Of a DNA stretch of 64,000 nucleotides, positions 29,589 through 41,500 are shown piece by piece (positions within the stretch are counted from its first letter, which is position 1; the number at the start of each line of letters is the position of its first letter). A model generated the notes under the pieces. It was not told the DNA's origin. It saw nothing but the letters and a program-made list of their open reading frames with translations, and searched no databases. Origin of the DNA: Phorcus lineatus (lineage: Eukaryota; Mollusca; Gastropoda; Trochida; Trochidae); NCBI GenBank assembly GCA_921293015.1, contig OV121097.1:13393940-13457939 (forward strand). Reading direction: 5' to 3'. Made by a program: the position numbers and the translations under genes.

Positions 29589-32367
29589 TTAATCGCCTGC
29601 ATCGATGGCGCCAAGACAGGTTGTTTGGTTGTAGCAGTCCTTAATGATGTAGGTACGCCAGTCGCTGTCAGAGACAAAGTTCCCAGGGATCCCCAAGAGG
29701 CAGTTGAGTTGTCCCCCTTTACGGAAGCTGAAGGCATCGCAGGTCTGATCGTTGTGGCAGAGAGTTCCACATTCAGTTGCCACGGCAACCGTCATGGACG
29801 TTCCAGGTTTAGCAAGCGTTTTTGTCATCAAAATGCCATACTTCGGAGCTGATAAAAACAATGTTTTAAATTGATTTGATTATAACTTTACATGTATACT
29901 ATACGTTATAAACAATTACAAATTTATTTATTTATTTCATTGTATTCTTGTCGTTTGCATGGCTTTTGGCAAACTAAGCATCGAAAAAATCTTTCTTTTT
30001 TATGTCTCTCAGTATTTATAGCTGATAGGGACTTGAGTATTTGAAGTTAACATGGACTGATTTAATAGTTTTGTTATGATCATGAAGTTTTATGGTCTTG
30101 GTGTGAAATAACACGTTAGTTCACATGCTATATAATTGAATATATAAACCGTTAGTTCACATGCTATATAATTGAATATATAACACGTTAGCTCACATGC
30201 TATATAATTGAATATATATATGTAAAGGTAGAGAAGGTCGAACAAGTCTTTTCAACAGTCAGCAGTATCTTTTCTGTTGAAAAGACTTAACAAGTCAAGT
30301 TCTGACGCATCCAGTCATGTTTAAATTGATACTTGCAGCAAGTGTCGACTGAAGTATTTCATTTTCAGATATAAATAAAGCACGTTAGACTCGCTTTAAA
30401 ACTTCAAAATTTGCCTTCCCAAGATAAGATGATGTTGAAGAATGAACGATGGTAGAAATGCCCTGTAAGTGTGATTGTTAAAGATGATGAAATAAGTGAA
30501 GGGTTGAGGCGTTGTTACACTGCTTGTAAGGCAAAGGATCTTTTAAAACTGGAATGTTTGGAGGAAAACAAAATATAGAAACTTGTGTTTTTCCTTTTTG
30601 CTTATGCGGACTAGTTTTTGTACATTTATTTCATTTGTTAACAACGTTAAATGTTTATAAAACAAAGCCGGATTGAATACAAAGTCCATGGCTGCATGTT
30701 TACCTCTATGTTGCTGTTGAGCGTATGCTTCTACAGTTACTTCTGCAATGTTCAGGTAGTCCTTATCCTCACGCCAGATTCTGACAAACCTCATTGGTTG
30801 TTGGAAGCCGCACATGAAGTTCAGGGATGTTGAGTTGACATTAGCTGGCCATTGTCCACACTTATGGACGTCACTGTCTGGACATGACACGTCAAGGACA
30901 GAGACCCCAATGTAGGCACCCCGTATGTAATCCGCTATAACACCATGATAAATTAAATAGATTTATTGAATATGAAATATACGACAAATGAATGAAAATG
31001 TCTCAGAACATGTTAATGCCATGAATTACTCATTGATCAGATTTCTAGGTGTAAAGCCACGGTTGAACAGTTTATGTACTGCGAAAAGAAACGCCTCGAA
31101 AAAGATCTGCTTATCGATTCAGTAATTGATTTGTTAGATGTAAATACTTTTTTCCAGCCTTTGGAGCAATGTTGAAGAACTGACTTTGAGTTTGCCAACA
31201 TATCATTGATCTCCTGACCATAACATATGGCTTTCCTGTATGAAAATTGTATGTGCTACTCTTAAGCACTGGAAACACATTTGTAAAATTTGTTTCTTAC
31301 TACCTGTATTAAAGAGCCACTCCGTGAGTTGTTGGAGTCAAATATGCCAAACTTAATCAATGGTTTCATTTGATAGCGAAGTATCGACTGTTACTAAAAA
31401 GACACATTATAAAGCTTAATGGTTTTCTACAGTGACAATATGAAGGTAGATCGTCGCAATTATGATCGAACACCGGACAGTGGCGCGCGTCAAATAGTCA
31501 AACGTTATTTTGGAGACTCATCTAAAACAGCCAGGAGGGCAGTTAGGAGTTGATAGCGTTTGTTAGGTTATATAACAAGTATTCATGTATATTGGACGTA
31601 ATATCTACACCTCTATGCATTTATAAGGCTGTTTTTAGATTTCCATGGAAAACCAGTATTTGTCAATGATATGTCTTTTGGACATGACAAGTTAAGATGT
31701 ATTGATTTCATATCACCACATATGACATTTAGATTCGTATCAAAGGTAAATAATATGTTATGAAAATCACGGAGTGGCTCTTTAATCTGTATCTCATGTA
31801 AGTATACCATATCACATTGTATCACATTGTATCTTCATTCGCTAGAGGAAATAATGAATATATATCTATGGTAAATCTATTTTTAAAAAAGGAATTCAAA
31901 ATGTTGAACGTACATATGTGACGTGTTACTGTGATGTTTAGGTTTCTGTAATATCCTCGTAGGTCCCCCTGCCAATATGGACTTTGTTGATTGTTAGTAT
32001 AGCTAGATGTGTTTTTGGAGTCATCGTTTGCTTTTGAGCTGTTATACTGACTGTTATCAGGAAGTGAACTGGACTGTTTACTCGGCTTGCCAAGCATTAT
32101 GTTGTCGTCTGCAACGAACCAAATCAACATTCAAAAGCATTTAAATTTTTTTTTTTTTTTTACAATTTAAAAAAAAAGCATTGTGTTTTTTCAAGCTTAG
32201 TATTGATGTTCCCTAGAATATCATGATCTCCTTAGCTTCATTTTACAGAAAGCAAAAAACAGAAATAGTGAAATAATTAAATTCAGACATATAAATGGAT
32301 TCAGCCTATAAAACCAACCTTTAATCTGAGGGAGGCACATCAAGACAAGTGTTAAAAGGAGGTTCAT
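29589..32367 (-). CDS. Secreted F-type lectin-PAN protein, paralogue A
   Basis: Four exons on the minus strand: 32319-32367, 31914-32108, 30704-30934 and 29589-29848. All have GT/AG borders and consistent phase, giving 735 nt and 244 residues. Exon 1 is a signal peptide (MNLLLTLVLMCLPQIK). Exons 2-3 (about residues 17-158) form an FTP/F5-8-type lectin domain: NIMLGKPSKQSS, YWQGDLRGYYRNLNITV, GAYIGVSVLDVS, then MRFVRIWRED. Exon 4 is a PAN/apple domain with six cysteines (ECGTLC, CDAFSF, LNC, DCY, TTC). Likely an extracellular carbohydrate-binding or adhesion protein. The canonical fucose-contact R-x-D reads Q-G-D. Possible N-glycosylation sites include NSS, NTS and NIT. The stop overlaps the target duplication of a LINE, which supplies the new 3' UTR. 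A MITE lies in the intron between exons 2 and 3. Confidence 0.9.
30111..30218. repeat. Three tandem ~37-bp units in the last intron of gene A
   Basis: The unit 'gttagttcacatgctatata' followed by 'attgaatata' recurs three times. A 16-bp-arm hairpin (AAGTCTTTTCAACAG near 30245 and its inverse near 30278) follows shortly after. Confidence 0.75.
31313..31781. mobile_element. TTAA-flanked MITE, copy 2
   Basis: Same family as 28310-28777. Ends AGAGCCACTCCGTGA and TCACGGAGTGGCTCT lie between TTAA at 31309-31312 and 31782-31785. It lies in the intron between the two lectin-domain exons of gene A; no such element was seen in the matching introns of B or C. Confidence 0.8.
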
Positions 32368-32720
32368 CCTTTCAAGGCAAACTATCCTGGAACTACTGAA
32401 AAATATCTGAAATGGTCATACAAAGAATCAAATATCTTTTGAAACTGTCAAACTGACTTTCAGAATTGCTTCTCCAGGATATTGGACCCAAGAGGAAACA
32501 TATTAATATTATAGTTCAACACTTGATAGGATGTAAATTACTTTGAACACATCAACTAAATTCGTCCTCTTAATGTCCTCTGCAATGTTACAAACAATCA
32601 GTTTTATCAACCATATGGGCGTCTTATATTTATTCCTACTTCCAATCATTTTTGGTTAACAATCATTTTAGTTTCGATTTGAGGATAAATCATACTCACC
32701 GTTTCCAAGAGAAATCCTCA
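32368..32720 (-). promoter_or_regulatory. 5' leader of lectin gene A with probable UTR intron
   Basis: Upstream of the start codon, a TTTTTCAG|TAGTTCC acceptor (exon from 32395) and an upstream CG|GTGAGTATG donor (at 32699/32698) suggest a 5' UTR intron. The TAGTTCCAG stretch is conserved before the starts of B and C, and the donor position aligns in all three (with weaker gtcaga or gttagt forms). Promoter itself not identified. Confidence 0.4.
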
Positions 32721-33492
32721 GCACTTTAATGTTTAGATTCCAAAAAACGCCTCTTCAATAATTAAACTTCACATAAAATGTATTGTTTTGATCTTGATGT
32801 GAAGATTCTGTCGTTTTGAGAATTCAATGTACTCGACCAACTATTTTCTTCAATGATACTTTGTAAGAAGTAACAATTCTACTTAGCTTTCAGCAGGTTT
32901 ACATATGACTCTTCCTAGATCTTTTTAAATGTTTTCAACAAACCATGGAGTTTGTTTTTGCTGCAGTCACATCAACCAAACTGCCAATGAAGAGAAGAGT
33001 CTAACTGGGGATGACATCAAGATCTTCCAAGATCCAAGATTCCGTGGCAAAATCTTCCATAAGTTATGAGTTTGTAATGATGGTAGGATGATTAGTAAAT
33101 ACGATTCGAAATATAACAACGTTCGTTCCATATTGTAATTGATTTTCAGAAAAACAGTTTGTTCGTTATTACTGAATGCAAGGGTTCACATTGTGAGGCA
33201 ATGTTTTTCTAATAGTATGAATATGTAATGATTGTAGGGTGATTATTCAGTATATGTCAAAGCATAACTACGTTGGTTCATTAGTGGAAATAATTTCTTT
33301 TGAATTTTTTGTTCTATTCTATTGATTGCAAATATGAATCCCACAGAAATTCAAAGAAATGATTGTTTACACAACGCTATAAAATTTCTGATGGTAATCG
33401 ACGCAACGATAGCGACGTTTCTGTATAGCTTCCTATAATGACAACTTCTAGAATGCCACTCCAGCAGCTAAAATAATCTTGTTCCCTTAAGG
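32721..33492. other. Upstream flank of gene A
   Basis: AT-rich; homologous in patches to 45.8-46.2 kb (unit B) and 61.9-62.1 kb (unit C). No gene recognised. Confidence 0.45.
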
Positions 33493-34175
33493 ATGTTCGC
33501 TCCTCAGTCACAGTTACAACTCTCAAATAACCTTAAATCATAATGTTCTTATAAAATAAATCAAAATAAACTAATTTCTCAATTTTGATGATTTCTGATA
33601 AAATATTCATCAAAATAAAGAAACGTAGTATTTTCATTTTCAAATAATTCACAATTTTTCTGACTCAGCAATTTTAGTTGTAACTTTTATTTGAGCAAGT
33701 TCTATTATCTGTTTATCTTAGAAAGTAGATGTTGTTGAATGAATATGATTTGTATGTATGCGTTCAGGTATATTTTTAGATAATGAGTAGGAGAAAGCAT
33801 GTTTCTAGTCCAAAAATAGCTTGATAATTTCATTTAAAAAGTTTGAATACATGTTGTGCCGTAGCGGCTAGAAAACCAACAGTACCATATATATTTTTTT
33901 ACTTTTTTCTGGAAGAAAATTATGTTAACTCTAACATGATTTCATATTTAAAGAAGTTTAATACAGGAATTAATTCAAAATTAAGATTTCTCAAAAAAGG
34001 TTATCATCTCCCCATTAACTCCCATGTTAAATCTCTGAATGACATAGGGATCTCTGTCTTAAAATATTTCGAAAAACCCCACTCTAACCTCAATTTGTTT
34101 GGGTTGATATTTCAAGCAAATACACTAAACGTTTGAAAACAAAAGTTAAATACTTTAAATTTGAGGAGCGGACAT
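33493..34175. repeat. Inverted-repeat-bounded segment
   Basis: ATGTTCGCTCCTCA at 33493-33506 is inverted at 34162-34175 with one mismatch, and weaker pairing extends outward. The 683-bp span holds an unrecognised 97-codon frame (33843-34136). Probably a small non-autonomous DNA element in the upstream flank of gene A. Confidence 0.45.
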
Positions 34176-37100
34176 ACTTTACGATTCCCATAATCAACCA
34201 TCTTTAATGTTCCATACACGATGGTGCCTTTGTTAAATGAGGGAATCAATTTAATTTTGCTGATTGTTAAACATATTTGCAATGTAAGTGATGATTATCT
34301 CTTTCATTGTTATGGACAAAGCTAATGTCTAACTAATTTTGAATGACCAGTATCATTCATCCAGAGCCTGGCTCGATTGATTTAATTCTCTTATTATTAA
34401 CATCAGAAAAGTTTTTGAGCTAAACATTAATTAGGTTCAAGCGTGTTGTTTAACATGAGACGTCACAAGGAGAAATGTAACCCTGTGACCGAACAAAATT
34501 TACTCATGTCCTTCAATATTGTGATTTCAAATGAATATTGTTTTAGAATTTCAGAAACGTTTTGTATCTCATGTGTTTTACTGTCAACGAATGTATTTAT
34601 TCCTATCTCATTGTCTACATTCAAGGTATATATATAGATATCATCTTATTTCAGCATCAATAAACATATCCTTTACACTCGTATTTATTACTCGTTGACT
34701 TAATTGTGCATTATATGAAAATGATTATTCATTGCTACGTGTATTGCTAATTACTCATTCAACTGAAACTGAAAGTCAATCTATTCAAATCAGTAACCCT
34801 AACGTCTTCTGTATACTTGAATACTTCTTTGCTGTAACACCATGGTAAATATTTTATCATTTGTTTTCGTTCTTCTTTTCAGATACATTCCACTTCGCTG
34901 GAATTCCTGAATAGCACATCTCGTGCCGCTTTTAGCAAGAAGCACTCTGTATGTCGCTGGTGCATCGGTTTCAATCATACTATATATTTTTTTTCTATTG
35001 AAAGCGTTAACTTCATAGCTAGTGGACGTAAATACCATTTTCATTTCAACGAGTTATGTAGGAATATGAATCATATTATCAAAATTGTTAATAAGTTGCA
35101 CATTGATATTTAGGGAAATTAATTATTTTTTCTCGATTTCGCTTTTGTGGGCGTTTTTTGCAGGTTAGGACATAACCTGCAGGAGATCACTTGTTCACTT
35201 GTACACTGATGGCATTCTCATCATCAACTTATAAATAGTGTTCGTAGCCTCATGGTTGTTCTTTAAACGCCTTATCGTCATTCTACATTCACGAGCACAG
35301 AAAATTATAGATTTTTATTTTTTTCTTCATTTAAGCAATCATTTTATAAATTTAATATCAAATTTTAGAATCTACAATACATGTATGCAATTATGCTAAA
35401 TGGAATTAACAAAATTTCCAATCGCTTTTATTGATTAAAATCCATTTAATGGTTTTTCACCTAACTGTAATTTTCAGAACATGCCATCATCGTTCTTATT
35501 TTATATACATTACAAGTCTGATATACTAGCAATGATATACTTGATATACCATATACCTGAAATAATTATATATGCTGGGTAGGTAAATATTTCACAAGTA
35601 GACAATATATAAAGCTACAAGTACAACTTTGAAGCTTTACTAATGAACTCACTTTGATTTCAACTTCAACATATATATCCAGACGCGTTGAATATTGTAT
35701 TTAAGTTTCATGTATAAAACACCCAATCGCTCATCAGTTAAAGAGAGAAAACATCAAAATACAAATACGGATGATAAGCCTAAATCTTTTGCCATTTCAA
35801 ATTTATAATACTATGCCTCATATTTTGCACTTTCAAGAGAAGTTAATAACCAATATATAAACATTCTAACGTGTTTTCTAAATGACCTTCAATTTCAATT
35901 GATACGCTTACATGAATCTTAAAATGGAGTTGGCGCATAGGATTCCTTGCCGTACTATTGACGTTTAAATTCATCCAACAGCTAAGTGGCACCTGCTTTA
36001 TCTGCATATAAAACTCCATAGAATCATACTACTGATCGGTATGATATAATTAAATGAACTTGAAAGCAGTGTGCCCTGTTTTTATGAAGTTCATGCAAAT
36101 AGATGTTACCTGTGTTTGAAAATGAATGAAGACTTTATAGTTTGCAAACACTGGAAACCTGTTTGTTTGAAGCACACTTGCCTCGATTTAAGTTTTGGAT
36201 AAAAAATCGGAACGAATGTTTCAGTCTTGACATATTAAACATGCAAGTTTAGGCGTCGTTATATTTCACAGCATGAATATATTAAACTCAGAGATCATAA
36301 TAGAACAATCTTGTTTCATCACTAATATTGTTGTAATCTCATATGTGTACCTGCATAGCTTTAATTGAATAAGAGGCATTTTCTCATTTGGTGAATTGTG
36401 CGAATTCTTTTATAAGACCTTAACCTCTTTTTTTACTTGTGTATCATGTTTAAAAGTGTATTGCTTTTTCCACTCCACAATGGAAAGCTCTTTTATGACA
36501 AAAATCAACTGAAATGAAAAGCAGTTCAAGCACTACCTTTTATCATTCTCACTGTCTTATTTTCCACAGATTTGATTGTGAAATTTATTCGTATTATTAT
36601 TTCCCAAAACGTTCACGATTTCATCGGAAGGATTACCTTATGTTTCTACTGTTGAGTATACATGTTAATTAATTAAATACAAAGTAATGAATACACGTTT
36701 CTTGCTGAATACGTCTCTACCAACATAAATTTTTATAACTTCATTATCCAGTGTAATATATATTATAGGATATATTTGCCATATTTAAAGAGAATGTGTT
36801 GAACAGGTCTTATGCAAGATGTCAGACGAATTTGAATATCAGAGCAAAGACAAAAAATAGTTACAAATTCGCACTGAATGTCTCCTTATAGGGTTAGACA
36901 TCATTTAGACTTTATTTGTAAACGCTCTGATGATTTTTTTGTTCGAAATAAGTCAGACTGACAGGCTAACAGATTCGTTGGAACCACTATATATAACAAA
37001 CGTTGTTGAGAGATACAAAAAGTTTACTACAGGAACACTTTCTTATGCACACACAATCACAATAAAAGAATTTAAACAGAGAAAAATCACAACCTAGAAT

Positions 37101-38562
37101 AAAGTAATAGTAAAACAGGAGCTATTGTCATATAAAAAATGTCATACAATCATTCGTATTAAATAGATTTAAGTGATCAATTCAAATTGTTATCACAGAA
37201 GAATATATTTACATATTGATTTTGATTTTACTACATCTTATCTATTGAACGTATCACTCAAGCAAATCGAGAAATACATACATACATCCAAGTACTTCTA
37301 TAGCGCTTATATCCGGCGTAAAGCACAGCTCAAAAGCGCTCGGCTGAGTCTGGCAAATAATCTGGAACGTTTGAAAAGAATTCTTATTGATAAGGATGTG
37401 TCTTCGGTTGTTTCTTGATTTTTGTTCCTCCACCTGCAATCTTAAGTCTAACGGGAGTTTGTAAAGCAATGATTAAAAGCTGCAGAACCATATGCCAAAT
37501 GAAAAATATATTGCGCATGTTTTTGTTCTGGGTAAAATCAAAGATATTAATAGGGAGCAGTTTTATCTTGAAAATATATTTTATGACAAGATTTACGCCT
37601 AAACATCAAATATGGGCGCATTACTATTTCAAATCCTGGATATTTTCTTTTAGATTACAATGAAAAAATCAAACAGGAAAATGCTTCAAGTGAAAAATCA
37701 TTGGTATCTGAATGGTAACATTTGTAATAAGCGTAACAGTTATCCTTCGTCAAATGAAAATAATGTTACTCGAAACTATCATATAAAGTGAAAGGACTAA
37801 TTATCACTTTTCCAACTAAAACAATGTTATATATGTCCACAAAAGATTGACCACTTTATAAGCTTCTTCTAATTGTTGCGGATCCAGGGGTTCATGAATA
37901 CATGGGTTTTGACAATCCCCCCTCCCCTACATCCCCTCTTCTTGTTAGCGTATTATAAAAATGGGGTTACCCTCACTCTTTTCCCATACTATAACCTCCT
38001 GAAGTATTGTACTGATGATAAGAACTCAACATGCCCTGCTTGAGGCAACCACAATTTCTCAGTGATTAGAAATCCTTATAAACGGTTACTTATCTACTCC
38101 CGGTGCTGTTTGGGACATTCATTACAAACTTCATTATCAATCCACGAAGACAAGATAACAAGAAGCTAAAATAATAAAAAAATATTACTAAGTCTTTAGA
38201 AGGATTGAACTTCCTTTAATAATTTGAAAAACATTTATTTTTACCTCGGTTATTGCAAGTGTATCTTCATGTCTACTTAAGACCTCATCTCTGTTTATAT
38301 GTCAATTTGTTAGTGCATGGAATCGATTCAAAAGCTACCAACACAAAGTAATTATCTTAGACAGAAACGAGATAAACATACCGTTCACCAGCTCATAACA
38401 GATTGCAAATGTTCACCCTGTTTTTGATTAAAGCCAACTCAGTCAGATTACCAAACATATTAGGCTGACCTTCTTGACATGAATTTTTGAAATATTTGAT
38501 CCAGAAAAAAGTGTGAACATTACTTAGTTTGAATTATAGGAAATATTTGCACGGTAAGAAAA
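34176..38562. other. Inter-gene DNA between lectins A and B
   Basis: No gene recognised. It consists of the upstream flank of A and downstream flank of B, both homologous to other units. A short block at about 37270-37345 (CATACATACATC followed by a 'atagcgctta' motif) looks like the 3' end of a dispersed SINE/LINE-type repeat. Confidence 0.45.
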
Positions 38563-41500
38563 CTAATTGCGTGGATCGTTGACGCCAGGACAGGTTGTTG
38601 GGGTGTAGCAGTCCTTGATGATGTAGGTACGCCAGTCACTGTCAGAGACCAACTCTCCAGGGATCCCAAAGAGGCAGTTGAGTTGTCCCCCTTTACGGAA
38701 GCTGAAGGCATGGCAGGTCTGATCCCTGTGGCAGAGAGTTCCACATTCAGTTGCCATAGCAACTGTGAGGGATGTTTCTGCAGTAGTAAGCGCTTTTGAC
38801 ATCTCGGTGACATACTTCGAAGCTGAAAAAAAATAAAATATTGAACGTGAATTGTTCAGAACTTTATATGAATTTTAATTTTGAGGAATTATGATGTTGT
38901 GAAAACTTGTCATGTAGATTTTGGTTTCACCAATTTCTCATTTACTTTTAAAATCATTTCAAGAATATTTGCTATTAAAAATTTATTTAGGCCTAGTTTG
39001 GGGAGGGGGCAGTTATGCCCATCATCCAAATAATCTTTTTTTAATTATTATGTCTATTAGTAGTTATAGCTAAAAGGGGCCGAGTTATCCGTCCTCCCCT
39101 AATCGGAAATGAGCTGCAAATGACAATGGCCAACTCAATACTGAAGCCTGGCCACTATAATTTCGAAGAATTGTGCCTTGATATAATAAAAGTATTGAGA
39201 TAGATGAGCGTATTGATAAAACTTTGGATAGATTTATAACTTTTTATAACAAGAAGACAGGAAACTTCGCTAACTAATGTCAGATATTAGTATAGTCGAA
39301 TCGTGATCGTTTTCACAAATTGAAGAAGATCCTAGAATGTAATCACACAAGTTTACATCATCTATAGTTGAATATCAATAAGAAATAGATCTAACATCTA
39401 ACACTAAAATCTTTAAACTTTGAATTTGTTTCCATTAGATAGATACAGTTTTATATTTAGATTTTAGATTAATGGATAGGTAACAGATATTGGTCACTGT
39501 CCAGTTTTGTATCAAGATCGGTGACATCAGGATTAAAGTATGTCCATATCTAATACCTTGACATATTGGTCCATCACGGATAAGACTTTATGATATAATA
39601 AATAAATAGCAGTTGCTTTGCGTCAATCTGATTGGCTGAACACGGTAATAGAAGTTCAGTTCATACCTCCATAAACTTAATTTCGTGACGTCACATCATT
39701 TTAAGCCACGCCCATCGACGGAACTATTTGTAAACAAGTTACTTTTTTCTAAAAATAGCAACACTTTGTGCAATGCCACTCCTTGAAAGTAGGTAAATAA
39801 AAAATTAACATAATGTAAGACTTGCTGAAATTGCCTTTTAATTAGCCAAGTTTCTGTCTCACGATAAAGGGATGGGCAAGTGTGCTAGCACGAGTACTTC
39901 GATCAAAGACAACACAACACAAGGATTAGATTAATGATGATATGTATTTTCAGAGTGACTGATATGTTAATGCTGATCTTGATCGTGCATCCAAGGGTAC
40001 CTATCAGAAATTATAAGAGCAGGGTACAGTAGATGTTGACAGCTTGGATGCAGAATCTAGAGAGCCTAATAAAATAATGAAATTATTATTTTAATTTAAT
40101 TGGAGTGGTATATAATGGATGTGATGATAACTACTTACAGGATAGAGAGATAATATAATGATTGAAATATACAATTTGGTTTGCATCAATATGTGCATAT
40201 ACCCACCCAAATAAGGAATTGTATGAAATTATAATTATTATGTTACTTCACCCATAAAGCTTCATCACACCCAACCACAGGGAATAAAGTTGCCACCTGA
40301 TGTAGAGTATAAGTCACATAGTTACCCCTAGGCCAAAAGTATACACTGTAACAATTTAAGGAGATATATCATTTATCTCCAAAATGTATAATATGTATAA
40401 GGTATAAAACCTAACAATACCGGTATTGTGTAATTTAAATGAATCATTAACCATGAAGGGCACCTGGCCTATACTTATATGGAAAATAATAAGGATGGGG
40501 CATGACTGTCTGTTGGTTGATCATACCAATCTATTTGAGACTGGCTCCAACAATATGTACAAACACCCATTAGGTAGAGTAACAAGAAACTACCCAAAAC
40601 ATGGATACCTAACTTTAGTAAAATGAAATATATCAAAATGCAATAATAAGATATTACATAATTAAATTTTACTAAAAGTTGAAGGTAAAAATAGAAAGTG
40701 CCTAGAAGTAATACATAATGTATTATTAAGATAACAGTGACTTTACATCAAGTGGACAACATAAAGAGTTTACAATAATGTTAATAATGGCTAAATCATT
40801 GTGAAAAAACCTCACACTGTATAAACAAGTAAAGAAGTGAGCACAGCTCACATACCCCCGCTTCAAACTATAGTCTAGCTTTCTTTGTTGGTCTTACCCT
40901 CAAAAAGCTCACTCAGGGATCATGGTTGATAAGTATATTAAGTTCGTGAAGCTAGCATGTATAGTTTAAGAGATATGTTCAGGAAAAAGCACTTTGTCAG
41001 ATAGTCACTGTTTTAGTAACGTTTCCATGAAAACCGCAAAAAATAAAAATAATTTTTTGCTCTTACCCTCAAGAGGAGCACCAATATGGATCATGGTTGA
41101 TAAGTGTATGAAGTTTGGTGATGATAGCATGTACGGTTTAGAAGATATACTCCGGACAAAGGACTTAATTAAAATTCACTGTTTCAGTCATGTTTCCATG
41201 GAAACCGCAAAAAAATAAAAATCATTTGTTGGTCTAACCCTCAAAAGGCACATCTAGGGATGATGGTTGATAAGTGTATGAAGTTTTGTGAAGCTAGCAT
41301 GTATAGTTTAGGAGATATGCTCCGGACAAAGGACTTGGTCTTAGAGTCACTGTTTTAGTCATGTTTCCATGGAAACGGCAAAAAATAAAAATCATTTGTT
41401 GGTCTAACCCACAAATGGCACATCTAGAGATCATGGTTGATAATTGTATGAAGTTTGGTGAAGCTAGCATGTATAGTTTAAGAGATATGCTCCGGACAAA

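Noticed and set aside
29625-29852. Plus-strand frame over the PAN exon of gene A
   Set aside because: Shadow of the minus-strand PAN exon; the cysteine pattern is only on the minus strand.
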